This document shows, one piece after another, positions 48,297 through 57,544 of a stretch of 64,000 nucleotides of DNA (the stretch's first letter is position 1; every line of letters begins with the position of its first letter). Under the pieces are notes generated by a model. The model ran no database searches. It worked only from the letters and a program-made list of their open reading frames with translations, and was not told the origin of the DNA. The stretch is from Quillaja saponaria (taxonomy: Eukaryota > Streptophyta > Magnoliopsida > Fabales > Quillajaceae). The stretch spans positions 15,257,528 through 15,321,527 of the forward strand of contig CM055614.1 in assembly GCA_029379385.1 (NCBI GenBank), given 5' to 3'. Made by a program: the position numbers and the translations under genes.

Positions 48297-48755
48297 TTCT
48301 TCTTCTTCTGAGAAGTAAAAATTGTAAGTGAAGGGTGCCCTAGAAAACTGACAGGTTTAAGGGAAGGGAAGGAGTACTAGGAATAGTTGATGATGGAAGA
48401 GAAATCCAGAAGAGTGTTGTTTGGATGTGACGAATATGAAGTAAAAACTGAAGACAGGAACCCTATTTGTTGTTACCGGGAATGTTACGATGAGAATCAA
48501 AATGCCAAGAGAAAAAAGAGGTACGAGAAGGTGACACGGGCGAGCCAAAAGATACACGGCCTTCGAGTGTAGTGGGTCCCTTGAAAATCCTTATTTCAAA
48601 TGGTGCTAGTAAGTAGTAATTCTTATATTATCTTTTAAGCTTAATTACACTTTTAACTCTTCTAGTATTCTAAGAAATTCAATTTAGTCCTTATAATTTC
48701 AATCCACACAATTAAATCCTTATAATTAATTAATCATTATTGATAATTAATTAAT
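48297..48755. promoter_or_regulatory. Upstream region of the CHR19-like gene
   Basis: Only about 460 bp separate the start codon from the copia 5' LTR, so the 5' UTR and proximal promoter must lie here or extend into the LTR. A GAA-repeat precedes the ATG. I could not place a TATA box with confidence. ORFs read in this stretch in both directions are short and unconserved. Confidence 0.5.
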
Positions 48756-50598
48756 TATCAGTTAATATTTGTTTCCAAGAGTCCATCAATGATTAATTAT
48801 AATAATATTTTATTCATATTTAATATATGTAATAATATTTATTAGGCATTTTTTATTATACTGTATAGATGAGATTTAGTACAATAATATTTAAAGTTCC
48901 TATAATAAATACTATGTATATATAATTATGATGTTAATCATAATTATGAGATATGATATATATAAAAATTATTATAAAAGTATTCCTGGTCAATAAATCA
49001 TTAAGAATAGGAATATTGATGATTCTTCGAGACTAACATATATCATGTCATTCTCTTATAAAGAGAGTAGTGATATCATAAACTACATATATGACAATGC
49101 TGAGACAAACATATGGGCACTTATTAGTTGAACAAATACACTGACTTAACCCATCATGAGAAATTATGTAAAGTCTTTACTCACATGTCAATGAAAGTTC
49201 TCAAAGTATTGGTGATGGTGATCCTTTGACTTAAGATCATCTTATTATCTTATATATTTGAATCTATATACTTTGATGGCATTCCCCTTATCATGTAATA
49301 AAGATAATATATGGGTGATTATTGGACTATATAGTGAAGCATATGAAGGTAGATGAATAATGAAAAAAGAATCCATCATTCTCAATAAAGATGACGAATA
49401 TCACATGACCTCTTAAGACAAATATGTCTTGTTCCAGAAATCCTTGCAAAGTGAAAGAAATTAAGAAAATTGTTTTCTTGAATCTCTCTAAGGAACAAAA
49501 TGTAAACTTGGTTTCAAGTACAAATAGATTTAGACAAAGATGGGGTTGACACTAGAATTCATACTTTATGTCTATATCGGGACATTTTTGATGAAATGAT
49601 TAAATTACATGGTAACTAAGCAGTGAAAAGTTTGATCAATGATCTTAACTTTGCATTTACTTAGGTGGTCATGATATATTGTCATATGTCAATCTTGACC
49701 TATGAATGTAAATTGGTTGGTTTAGCAAAACCAAAGTTAAATTAAAAGTGTTCTAATTTAACCATACTTTTTAGGAAGTATCCAATTACTTTTATTGCCA
49801 AAGTATGAGAGAACTTAATGGGTTACACACGATGATTGACTAAGATTAAGAATATAAAAGGATTAATGGAGTCTTGGAATTAATAGTTAACTTCCAAGCA
49901 TATAAAGGAAAAAATGTAATTGTCACTCATACATATATGGCAAGACTAGTTTTCTTGAAAGCCAATAATAGGTCTAGTGGGGATCTTAATTGGATTTAGG
50001 CCATTAGGAGTCTAAAGGCCATTAGTAATCATAATTGGATTATGGATTACTAAGTAGCTTTGGGCTTTAGGCCTTGGGCTTTAGGTTTAATGAAAACCTA
50101 AACAAGAAAAGGACTATAAGTCCCTAAATCCTAACCGACTCCTACATATATGTAACTAAGGGAATACGGCCAATGTGAATGTAGAATACAAGACACTAGT
50201 GACATTTTGCCAAGCAAGGATTAGAAGCAAGAAGAATTATTGACAAGTCATCCTCCCTTAGTAATGACCCCCCTTGTTGAAGCAAAAGAGTTTTTGCCTC
50301 AAGAACAATCGTCCATTCATGATTCGACCAAGTGGAAGCTAGTACATATCAAAAGGGTGAATCGATTCCTTCAAATCCTTTTCAAAAATGGTAAAGGTTT
50401 TTAACCATCAATTGTGTGAACTATTTCATTAGTAGCTTATTTGTTTGAATAACTCACAAATCATTGGTCATACTTTGTGTTTAATTCAGAAAATTATTTT
50501 GATGATTTGTAAAGAAACTCCAAGCATCCTTGCTAAACAATCAAACTAGCTGCATGAGGAAAGTTTCAAGAGGTTAGTTGTAATCTTTTGCTTTCGTA

Positions 50599-50629
<31 letters not shown>

Positions 50630-50702
50630 TACATAAGTTTTTGGTTAGGGAAAATTTTAATTTCGCTACATATGCATGTAATGCATGACCCCATATTTCC
50701 CA
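48756..50702 (+). repeat. Copia 5' LTR (about 1.95 kb)
   Basis: The first 280 bp match the start of the 3' LTR at 63731-64000. Shared landmarks include CCAAGAG, 'atgtaataatatttatta', 'gagatttagtac', 'ataattatgatgtt' and 'cttcga'. The start is read as TATCAG, corresponding to TATTAG in the 3' LTR and TGTTAG in the fragment at 6224. The end is placed just before the primer-binding site. The repeat includes an AT microsatellite at 50599-50623. Confidence 0.8.
50599..50623. repeat. (AT)n microsatellite
   Basis: An uninterrupted AT run near the 3' end of the copia LTR. Confidence 0.9.
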
Positions 50703-51545
50703 ATAATGGTATCAGAGCCTTTAGTTTTATTTTAATTATTTATATGATTCTTGTTTTTTATGGGTGCTTATAGTATTGAAGCATGCTATAGAATTTGTTT
50801 ATAATTTCCTTTTATAAAAAGCCCTAAAGAGTTTAGGGGTTTTAGGATTCTAAACCAAAAATATAAACTTGAGGTTTAAGGTTTTGAAATTGTTCGAAAC
50901 CCTAAATTTAGTAAAATTGGATTTTACAGTGTTCTAGGTTTTTGAATTGTTCCAAACCCTAAGAGTTTCAATTTACATGTTAGGATTTAGAATTGTTCCA
51001 AACCCTGAAATTTAGTGAATTGACTAAAACCAAATGAAAGCCTAGGGCCAAAACAAAAGCTTAGGCCCTTGGCAGGCTACAAACGTAGCCCACCCATGTG
51101 ATGCATGCTTTATAATTTAGTTAATTCCGCTACGTATGAATGTGATGCATGACTTTATAATTCCTTATAGTGATATTAGAGCCTTTAGGTTTATTTCTAT
51201 TACTTATATATGATTCTTGATTTGTATGGATGTTCATAGCTTTGAAGCATGTTATAGAATTTGTTTAGAATTGCCTTTTGAAAAGTTGTAAAGAGTTTAA
51301 GGGTTTTAGGCTTTTGGGGTTTTTAAGGTTTTGGAATTGTTCCAAACCCTAATACATAAAACTTGGGGTTTAGGGTTTTGTAATTGTTTCAAACCATAAA
51401 TTTAATAAAATTGGATTTTACAGTGTTTTAGGTTTTGGGATTGTTCTAACCTCTAAGAGTTTTAGTTTACAAGATTTCAGGATTTGGAATTGTTCAAAAC
51501 CCTGAAATTTAGAGAATTAACTAAAACAAAGTGAAAACCTAGGAC
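50661..51545 (+). repeat. Tandem duplication of the copia LTR-end/leader region
   Basis: Unit 1 (50661-51075) and unit 2 (51124-51545) share, in order, 'cgctac.tatg.atgt.atgcatgac', the primer-binding-site region, 'tatatgattcttg', 'gaagcatg.tatagaatttgttta', several GGAATTGTTCCAAACCCTAA-like words and 'ttggattttacagtgtt'. Unit 2 has a degenerate primer site (TAGTGATATTAGAGCC, 51168-51183). The duplication spans the LTR junction, so it arose by unequal exchange or slippage after insertion, or is a property of the parent element. Confidence 0.8.
50707..50719 (+). other. Copia primer-binding site (initiator tRNA-Met)
   Basis: TGGTATCAGAGCC is the complement of the plant initiator tRNA-Met 3' end and lies just inside the 5' LTR, where copia elements prime minus-strand synthesis. 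Confidence 0.95.
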
Positions 51546-53585
51546 CCAAGTAAATGCCTAGGCACTAGCAGGCTGCCAAGACAGCACCACCATGGCCAAG
51601 GCTTAGCCAAGGGCCATGGCCCATTCTCCAAAATAGGAATATTTTGGAAAAATTCATAAAATAAAAGGTATTTAAAAGAAATTGGTTGAATTATATTTTC
51701 TAAGTTGTTAGTAATCAAAAATAAATATATTCTATGTTTATGTTTTGCATTATGCATGTATGATAAGTAGAATTATTAGAATATTAGTGATTATGGACCA
51801 AACGTGTATTTTGAATGTATGCTTTGTTTTGGTATTTTTGGAAAATAAGGTATGTGTGCCCTACCTTATCTCCTATTCTCTATGTAAATTCTACTCCCCA
51901 CCACAGATCAAAATATCATTTTTTTTTTTTTATACAATATTGGTCAATCTAGAAAGAGAAATGAATCAAATACGTATCGAAAACATTATAGAAATGGTGT
52001 ACAATCCCATAAACATATAAATATATGTAAAAATATTATATAATATTTATTACAAGTGATTTGTAATATATGTAACAATTAATTGTACATGTTTGAAGAT
52101 TTGATTTGTCTCTTCACATAATTTATATTTTCTTTATTTAATCTCAATCATTTTTTAAATTATACATAATATAACCAATACATATTAACTAAATCAAATA
52201 AAGTATAGATATAATACTTATATTTTACTATATTTATTTTCTTATTATTTGACTAGCTTCCATATAATAGTTTTTATTTTTTATTTTTAACTTTTAGTTT
52301 TTATACTAATGAAATCTAATTGTATAATTTTTATAACTTAATTGATCATAATTAAGTAGTAATATGTAAAATATAAAAATAATAAATTTTATTTGTTATA
52401 ATTTTTAAATAAAAAAAATGAACTCTTAGTAAATATTAAAAATAAACATTTATAAAGAAAAATAGTTAAAATAAAATTTATTTGTTTTATGAATTAAAAA
52501 CTACATATCACTAAATATTTATTTATTAGTTCTTGACATTAATCTCCATTAGCTTCTTTTATTTATTTTTATTTATTGACATTAAGGAAATCTTAAAAAT
52601 TGAAGTTTGTAAGATACGGTATATAGAAATATTGAAAGTATCTAATCATAGCTTTAGATACAATCGAATACCAATAAGTATCCATGGATATGCTTGAATA
52701 TTGGTAGTAAACAACATATATGTAACTCAAGATATGGATAAGTTTTACCTATATCATAAGAAAAAAATACAATATTTAGTTCCTTGCTCCCACGAATGTA
52801 ACTCGAGGGTTCTTACAAATTATGTAATAGTTGCATAGATTAGGATATATGATTTAGGATTTAGTTACATTTGAAATTACTTATAAATCGAGCATATGGA
52901 GATGAAGATATCAAGACAAAGTGAAGACAATGACGTGGGTGTGACTACATCAAGTCTTAGGATATGGTCTTCTAAGTGTCGAGGAAACCACATGGTCATA
53001 ATTATCTCCTATTTTATTTTTATGGCTTGCTTAATACATGTGATGTATTATAAATGTATACCATAGTGAGACATTAGAATTCAAACTTACCCACAGTTAA
53101 AGTTTCCTTTAAATTATTAAGTCACATGTGAAGAATATGTTGCATCCCATTATAGTGGCATAATGGAAGTTCTATTTAGTTCTATTTGTTTGAACCCTGT
53201 CAAGATAGTCATACATTGAACTCAGTTATCACATAGAATATTAGTGATATATTAGAATAATGAATAGGACTTACTTTTTAAGGGTATGCGTAAGAATTAA
53301 TTAAAATTAATTAAAATTGATTAAATGACAAGGCAATGTCAACCTAAGGACCTAGAAATTTAAATGAGATGTAAATGACAGTGAATCAGTTATTTAAGAT
53401 TGTTTTGGTATGTTGAGCCCTCTCAAAAATCAAAACAAAATTAAATAACATCCTAACCCAATTATGAATATCATGAGATGATATTACAAATCTAATCAAG
53501 AAGGTCATTAGATTTTAAAAAAATGGTGAGAGTAATCAAATTAAGACATTTTAATTTGATAAATGCATTAAATGAATATTAACAA
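51546..53585. other. Copia leader remainder and unassigned AT-rich sequence
   Basis: The gag N-terminus would be expected here but is not readable. The stretch from 52020 to 52600 is extremely AT-rich. At 53080-53300 some wording resembles copia LTR text, but I could not define an end. Confidence 0.35.
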
Positions 53586-54371
53586 AATGATACACCTGAA
53601 AATAGTGTGGGCAAAATGGACTAGCAATTACAATGGGAAAAGCATGCAGGTAAATGATGGAAGATAAATTAAACTTGGAAAGGTATATATATATATATAT
53701 ATTCCATATAAAAGCTAGGAAAAGAAAGAAAATTAGAAACAATAATATCTTAAGATCATTAGTGACTAACGAGAGCCTTTTATTCATGAACTTAAATGGG
53801 CAATGATACATGACCAAACCAAGTGTAGAGAATACAGTAGTAATACCAAAAAGACCTTAAGTGAATTGAAAATTAAAAGTCACTTAGGAAAATTAGGAAA
53901 TGGTAAGCAAAGCCAACTACTAGCACAAAATTAGTGCAAGAAGGTTAATACTCACAAACACACACACACACACCCCCGTAGCTACAAGGCTGGACATACA
54001 CACACGAGCTGGGCAAGGAGGACAGGGGAAAAAAAAAGCTACAACTCACCAAACAAAAGCAACCTCCTCGGCTAAAAAGAAGGAATTCCAAGCTATGATG
54101 AAGAGAAAAGAGGGTTGGCTAGCTGCAAGCAAAGAAAGGAGGAGTAACTTGGTTCCATGAATAAAATAAGGAAGAAAAATATAAAGATAAGGAAAAAAAA
54201 TGAAGTCAAGGGTAAAAAATTAATTGGTTTTAAATTAGGTGTGTATACACTTCATGTACATATATATATTGTTTACTTATTTTGTTGATATATTAAAAAT
54301 TACAATTTTTTTCCCCTAATTTGTTGCTATGAAAATTTCTTAAGTTAAAGATACGATATTGGGTTATAACA
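53586..54371 (-). repeat. Gypsy 3' LTR, truncated (about 0.8 kb)
   Basis: On the minus strand it starts TGTTATAACCCAATATCGTA at 54371. Most of it is closely similar to 60070-60770, including 'ggaattccaagct.tgat.aagag', 'gaggagtaa.ttggttc' and the block after 'aggaaaattaggaaatggtaagcaaa'. It carries about 220 extra bases (53600-53830). Similarity to the other LTR stops at about 53586, so roughly the last 2.3 kb are missing. Confidence 0.75.
53683..53703. repeat. (TA)n microsatellite
   Basis: A short TA run in the truncated gypsy LTR. Confidence 0.85.
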
Positions 54372-54383
54372 GTCTTCCCCCTT
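54372..54383 (-). other. Gypsy polypurine tract
   Basis: The minus strand reads AAGGGGGAAGAC immediately before the LTR start TGTTATAACCC, which is the usual primer for plus-strand synthesis in LTR retrotransposons. Confidence 0.75.
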
Positions 54384-54479
54384 AAAAAAATTTGTCTCAA
54401 ATTTCAATAAAATAGTCACAGATGTATTGCTTACCAAAATATTTTAAAATGATACAGATATTGTTGCTTTATCACATTC

Positions 54480-54570
54480 TCGGATTTCCAAGTGGCTTCT
54501 TATTCACCATAACGTTTCCAAGTAGCGTACATAAACAGAGTGCTCTTTGATTGAAATTGATAGAGTTGTC
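54480..54570 (-). pseudogene. Gypsy pol C-terminus relic
   Basis: The minus strand reads KRYGE*EATWKSENVIKQQYLYHF, matching the last residues of gypsy (chromovirus-type) polyproteins (EEATWE...YPxLF). Just upstream in another frame is KEHSVYVRYLETLW. It is frameshifted and has a stop. Position just upstream of the polypurine tract fits the end of pol. Confidence 0.6.
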
Positions 54571-55153
54571 TATTTACAACTGCCACTGATTGTTTTATAT
54601 ATATATATATATATCAAATTCTTATCTTGAACCCTATAAAACGTAAGATTTTTCAAGTAATTATTTTCAAAATATGGATACATGAAAATTAGATGTACTT
54701 TATCCCCATCAGATGGTAAATACTCCTTACTTTAATTTCATAAACGTAAGTTAAAATCAAAACCTTTTGATTTTGTGTTCTTTCTAGAAAAAAGGTATAA
54801 TAAATTAAATAAATATTCCTTATTTATAATTCAAATTGATGAATTAAATCAGATAGTTATGAGTGAAATAAAATAGCTTATATTTTCTTTAAATTAAAAA
54901 TTTGTACGAATTTTTCTAATTCAAGCGAACTATTTTTTTTGGTTTACAATAATTGTAATTTTGCCAATATCTACTGGTTTCCTAATAATCAGATAATTAA
55001 TACTTTATATAAGTGAACTATCAAATTCTTATCTTAAAAGTCTAGTCTAAAGGAGTTGAGGGGTGGAAATATCCAAGATTCTCAAATAGAATTCGACCCC
55101 ATTTTCATTCTTTGCATTTTTTTTTTTCATATTCAATTTATTAATTTCCTCTT

Positions 55154-55359
55154 ATGTGACTTGCTACTATTATTACCGGTATTTGGTATTGACTTATTCA
55201 TAACATTATTAGACTCCTTATTCATTGTAGGTTTATTATCTACCAACACAGGTGTAGTTTACGATAGGTTTAGAAGCTCTAGCCCAAATGAATAATTTAC
55301 ATGGAGCTGACAAAAAATTCCATTAATAATTGATCGTTTTGATCTTTTGGAACCACTCA
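55154..55359 (+). pseudogene. psbE: psbE relic (cytochrome b559 alpha) in NUPT
   Basis: The ATG at 55154 follows the plastid-like leader 'tttattaatttcctctt'. The N-terminus has a deletion. The C-terminal half reads LLSTNTGVVYDRF, SSSPNE*F and then IPLIIDRFDLLEPLN, against the conserved plastid text (GLAYDVFGSPRPNEYF, GRFDSLEQLDEF). A stop replaces the tyrosine after PNE. In plastids the protein binds haem in photosystem II; this nuclear copy is dead. Confidence 0.85.
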
Positions 55360-55475
55360 ATGATAGACAAAACCTATTCAAATTTACAATACAATAGTTG
55401 ACTAGTCACGGATTAGTGGTACTTATCATTTCTTTTTGGGGTAAATATCAGCACTGTCGTTCATCCAACGAGAAA
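55360..55475 (+). pseudogene. psbF: psbF relic (cytochrome b559 beta) in NUPT
   Basis: The ATG at 55360 is followed by 'atagacaaaacctattcaaatttac', then a frame reading LTSHGLVV, ISFWGKYQH and 'cagttcatccaacg'-like text at 55455-55470. It matches psbF (TYPIFTVRWLAVHGLA, SISAMQFIQR) with changes and a stop. Confidence 0.85.
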
Positions 55476-55496
55476 TCTAATTAAAATTATAAAGCT

Positions 55497-55602
55497 ACGA
55501 CACAATCAAACCCAAACAATTAAAGCATTGAATTAAATCATACCATTCTTTATTGGGGTTATTATTTGCTGCTTTATTTTCCAATTATCTCTTAAGTAAG
55601 AA
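55497..55602 (+). pseudogene. psbL: psbL relic in NUPT with ACG start
   Basis: From 55497 the text is ACG followed by ACACAATCAAACCC, i.e. TQSNPN after the start. It then reads through 'ttgaattaaatcataccattctttattggggttatta' and 'gctttattttccaattatct', matching LNRTSLYWGLL and VLFSNYFFN. The initiating codon is ACG, as in plastids where psbL needs C-to-U editing. Several indels break the frame. Confidence 0.85.
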
Positions 55603-55736
55603 AAGAAAAGAGAATACAAAATATATATAGTCAAAATTCTCTTATCCCATTTAGAAGGATATCATTTCATAATTATCTATGATTGTTTATGTCTCTAGCA
55701 TGACTACTTAATGAAATGTGGAGGAAAGTAGGATAA

Positions 55737-55856
55737 ATGGTTGATACTACTAGAAAGATTTCTTTTTGGATAATAGGTACTGTAACTAGTATTATTACGA
55801 TTGATTAGTATTTTCTTTTACGGTTTATATTCCAGATTGTGTTTACCCCTATATTA
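55737..55856 (+). pseudogene. psbJ: psbJ relic in NUPT
   Basis: The ATG at 55737 starts 'gttgatactactagaaagatttctttttggataataggtactgtaact', matching DTTGRIPLWIIGTVT, then 'gtattttcttttacggtttatattccagattg', matching GIFFYGSYSGL. Stops from point changes (TAG in place of GG codons) disrupt it. It follows psbL in plastid order. Confidence 0.9.
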
Positions 55857-56739
55857 CTCAAATAAATTGAATTTTCAAATGAAAACATTAAAAAAAAAAT
55901 TAAAAAAAGCTCAACAGAATTCGTCAAATTCAATAAAGGGGTTCTATGAATCTTGAACTTAACTTTTGATTATGCATCAAAACGCACCCACTAAACCCAA
56001 TAAATTTCAAACTTCAAACACGTTTTATCTAAAATTCATACTTGAAGAATGTAGCACAAAGCTTATTTTTCTATTAAATGTTTGCAAGACCGTACAAAAA
56101 TATTTTGCATGTTACTCCTTACTCCTTACTCCTTACTTCTTGCTCTTAAGATTTATGAAAGTTAACGAAACATTAGTGAATTCAAAAGATATGACTAAGT
56201 ACTCATTATGCTCCATTGGGTACGGAAAACAGTTTTTGGAACATCATTCCTTTTTAATTGGTAATATTCTGAACACAGATTGATCTTGGAAGAGTTTTGA
56301 ACCCCTTATAACTAATTAAATAAATCATTAATATTGGGGAGGAAAACTTATTTTTTACTATAATCTCATTCGATTACTAGTAATTAATATACAGTCGGAA
56401 TGAATTCTTTAACAAAAGAACCAGAGCATCTCAAGGAAACATATTGGAATAGATAAATTCCTTGTCCATCCAATCTTACATATGGACTTTTAGCTCTCAA
56501 ATAGAAAATGTTCAGTAAAAGCTTCGTTAAACTTAAACCAAACAAATAGATTCGGCTTAATTTGTCACTGCACCAACACCTTATACCACCCACACGCCAC
56601 GTTATGTAACTGATAGCTAGTTAACTCCTCTGTCAGTATAGGTTGCATACCAACACAATAAATTAGACTCCTTCAAGAAAGTATATGGATCTTAAATAAA
56701 GTCTAAACTTGAAAACCTAAGCGAATGCATTTTCCTGGA

Positions 56740-57170
56740 ACTATACAGTGACAAATATCAAAGTATTTCACCCTATTAGTTTAGTAAGGAGTGCATATAA
56801 ATTGTGGATGAGGGTTATTGCACACAGACTTAAGATGTTTGGACTTTATTCTTTTAGCCAATGAGTGTATTGATTCTAGGCTTCGATATTCAATAAAGAT
56901 TGTTTGGAAACTTCACGTTAAAAAGGAAACCTTTTATATCTTTTGAAAAAGAATTTTGGAAGGAAGTGGATGGGCTACACATGTATATACGTTTCCACCG
57001 TCCGTTTCGCAATAATACTAAATAGGTTTGAGGTGGGTTTCTTCAAAAGTTCATGCAGTCTACATCAAGTAAATCATTTATCTCCTTTGCTCATTATTGT
57101 TATTATGAAAGTCTTAAGTATACTAATCATACAAATAATTGACTATTTTATTAAATTAAGTTAGAGGGTT
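56740..57170 (+). pseudogene. LINE reverse transcriptase fragment
   Basis: The plus strand reads ANECIDSRLRYSIKIV near 56855-56905, then NFGRKWMGYTCIYVSTVRFAIILN and GFFKSSCSLHQVNHLSPLL (56950-57095), and VIMKVLS. These match the RT segment of plant LINEs (GFFKSSRGLRQGDPLSPLL) with QGD changed to QVN. It is a short internal piece lying between the plastid insertion and the gypsy leader. Confidence 0.7.
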
Positions 57171-57526
57171 TGCCTCTTGTGAGGTTACTATTGCTAAACT
57201 AAAATCCTAACTATATCACTTATAATTCTTTACGATTTAAATTTCTTGTCAAAAGCACTTAAAGACTGGTTGACTCCTAATCAAAGCCAATATTCTATTA
57301 TTTCACACAACTCATACACATGACTACTACATGTCATCATGTCTAAACAAACACAAACGAATTCAATGCACATTTATTGTATAGGATAAAAGACGACTGT
57401 GTTAGAGAATCACAACTTGAAGTTTTAGGATGAATTAGAATGTGTCACTAAGTCCACATACGCCTTGGGTAACGTATGCAAACAAAGCAACAACATCCCA
57501 CATTTGTAGTCACGGACCTCTAAACA
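57171..57526 (-). other. Gypsy leader region
   Basis: The minus strand reads GAGGTCCGTGACTACAAATGTGGGATG, then GTTACCC, AGGCGTATGTGGACTTAGTGACACATTC, which I recognise as the untranslated leader style of chromovirus-type gypsy elements. No gag is readable below about 57370. Confidence 0.5.
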
Positions 57527-57542
57527 CAAGCCATAATATCAA
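57527..57542 (-). other. Degenerate gypsy primer-binding site
   Basis: The minus strand reads TTGATATTATGGCTTG two bases after the LTR end, differing in a few positions from TTGGTATCAGAGC-type initiator-Met sites. Confidence 0.5.
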
Positions 57543-57544
57543 CT

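Larger units (their letters stand above)
54900..56510 (+). other. Nuclear plastid DNA insertion (NUPT): psbE-psbF-psbL-psbJ operon
   Basis: Relics of psbE, psbF, psbL and psbJ occur in chloroplast order, orientation and spacing. The region after psbJ also resembles the psbJ-petA spacer (for example 'tgaattttcaaatgaaaa', 'attcaataaaggggtt', 'aaattccttgtcca'). Substitutions and deletions are numerous, so it is an old transfer. The psbL start is ACG, the plastid genomic form that is RNA-edited, which points to DNA-mediated transfer. The limits are approximate. Confidence 0.85.

Noticed and set aside
47967..48572. Plus-strand ORFs at 47967-48311 and 48387-48572
   Set aside because: The first is the antisense of CHR19 exon 1. 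The second sits in the promoter and 5' UTR region with no conserved content.
50840..51520. Possible interstitial telomeric repeat (CCCTAAA words)
   Set aside because: The words are isolated and separated by 60-100 bp of other sequence; there is no tandem TTTAGGG array.
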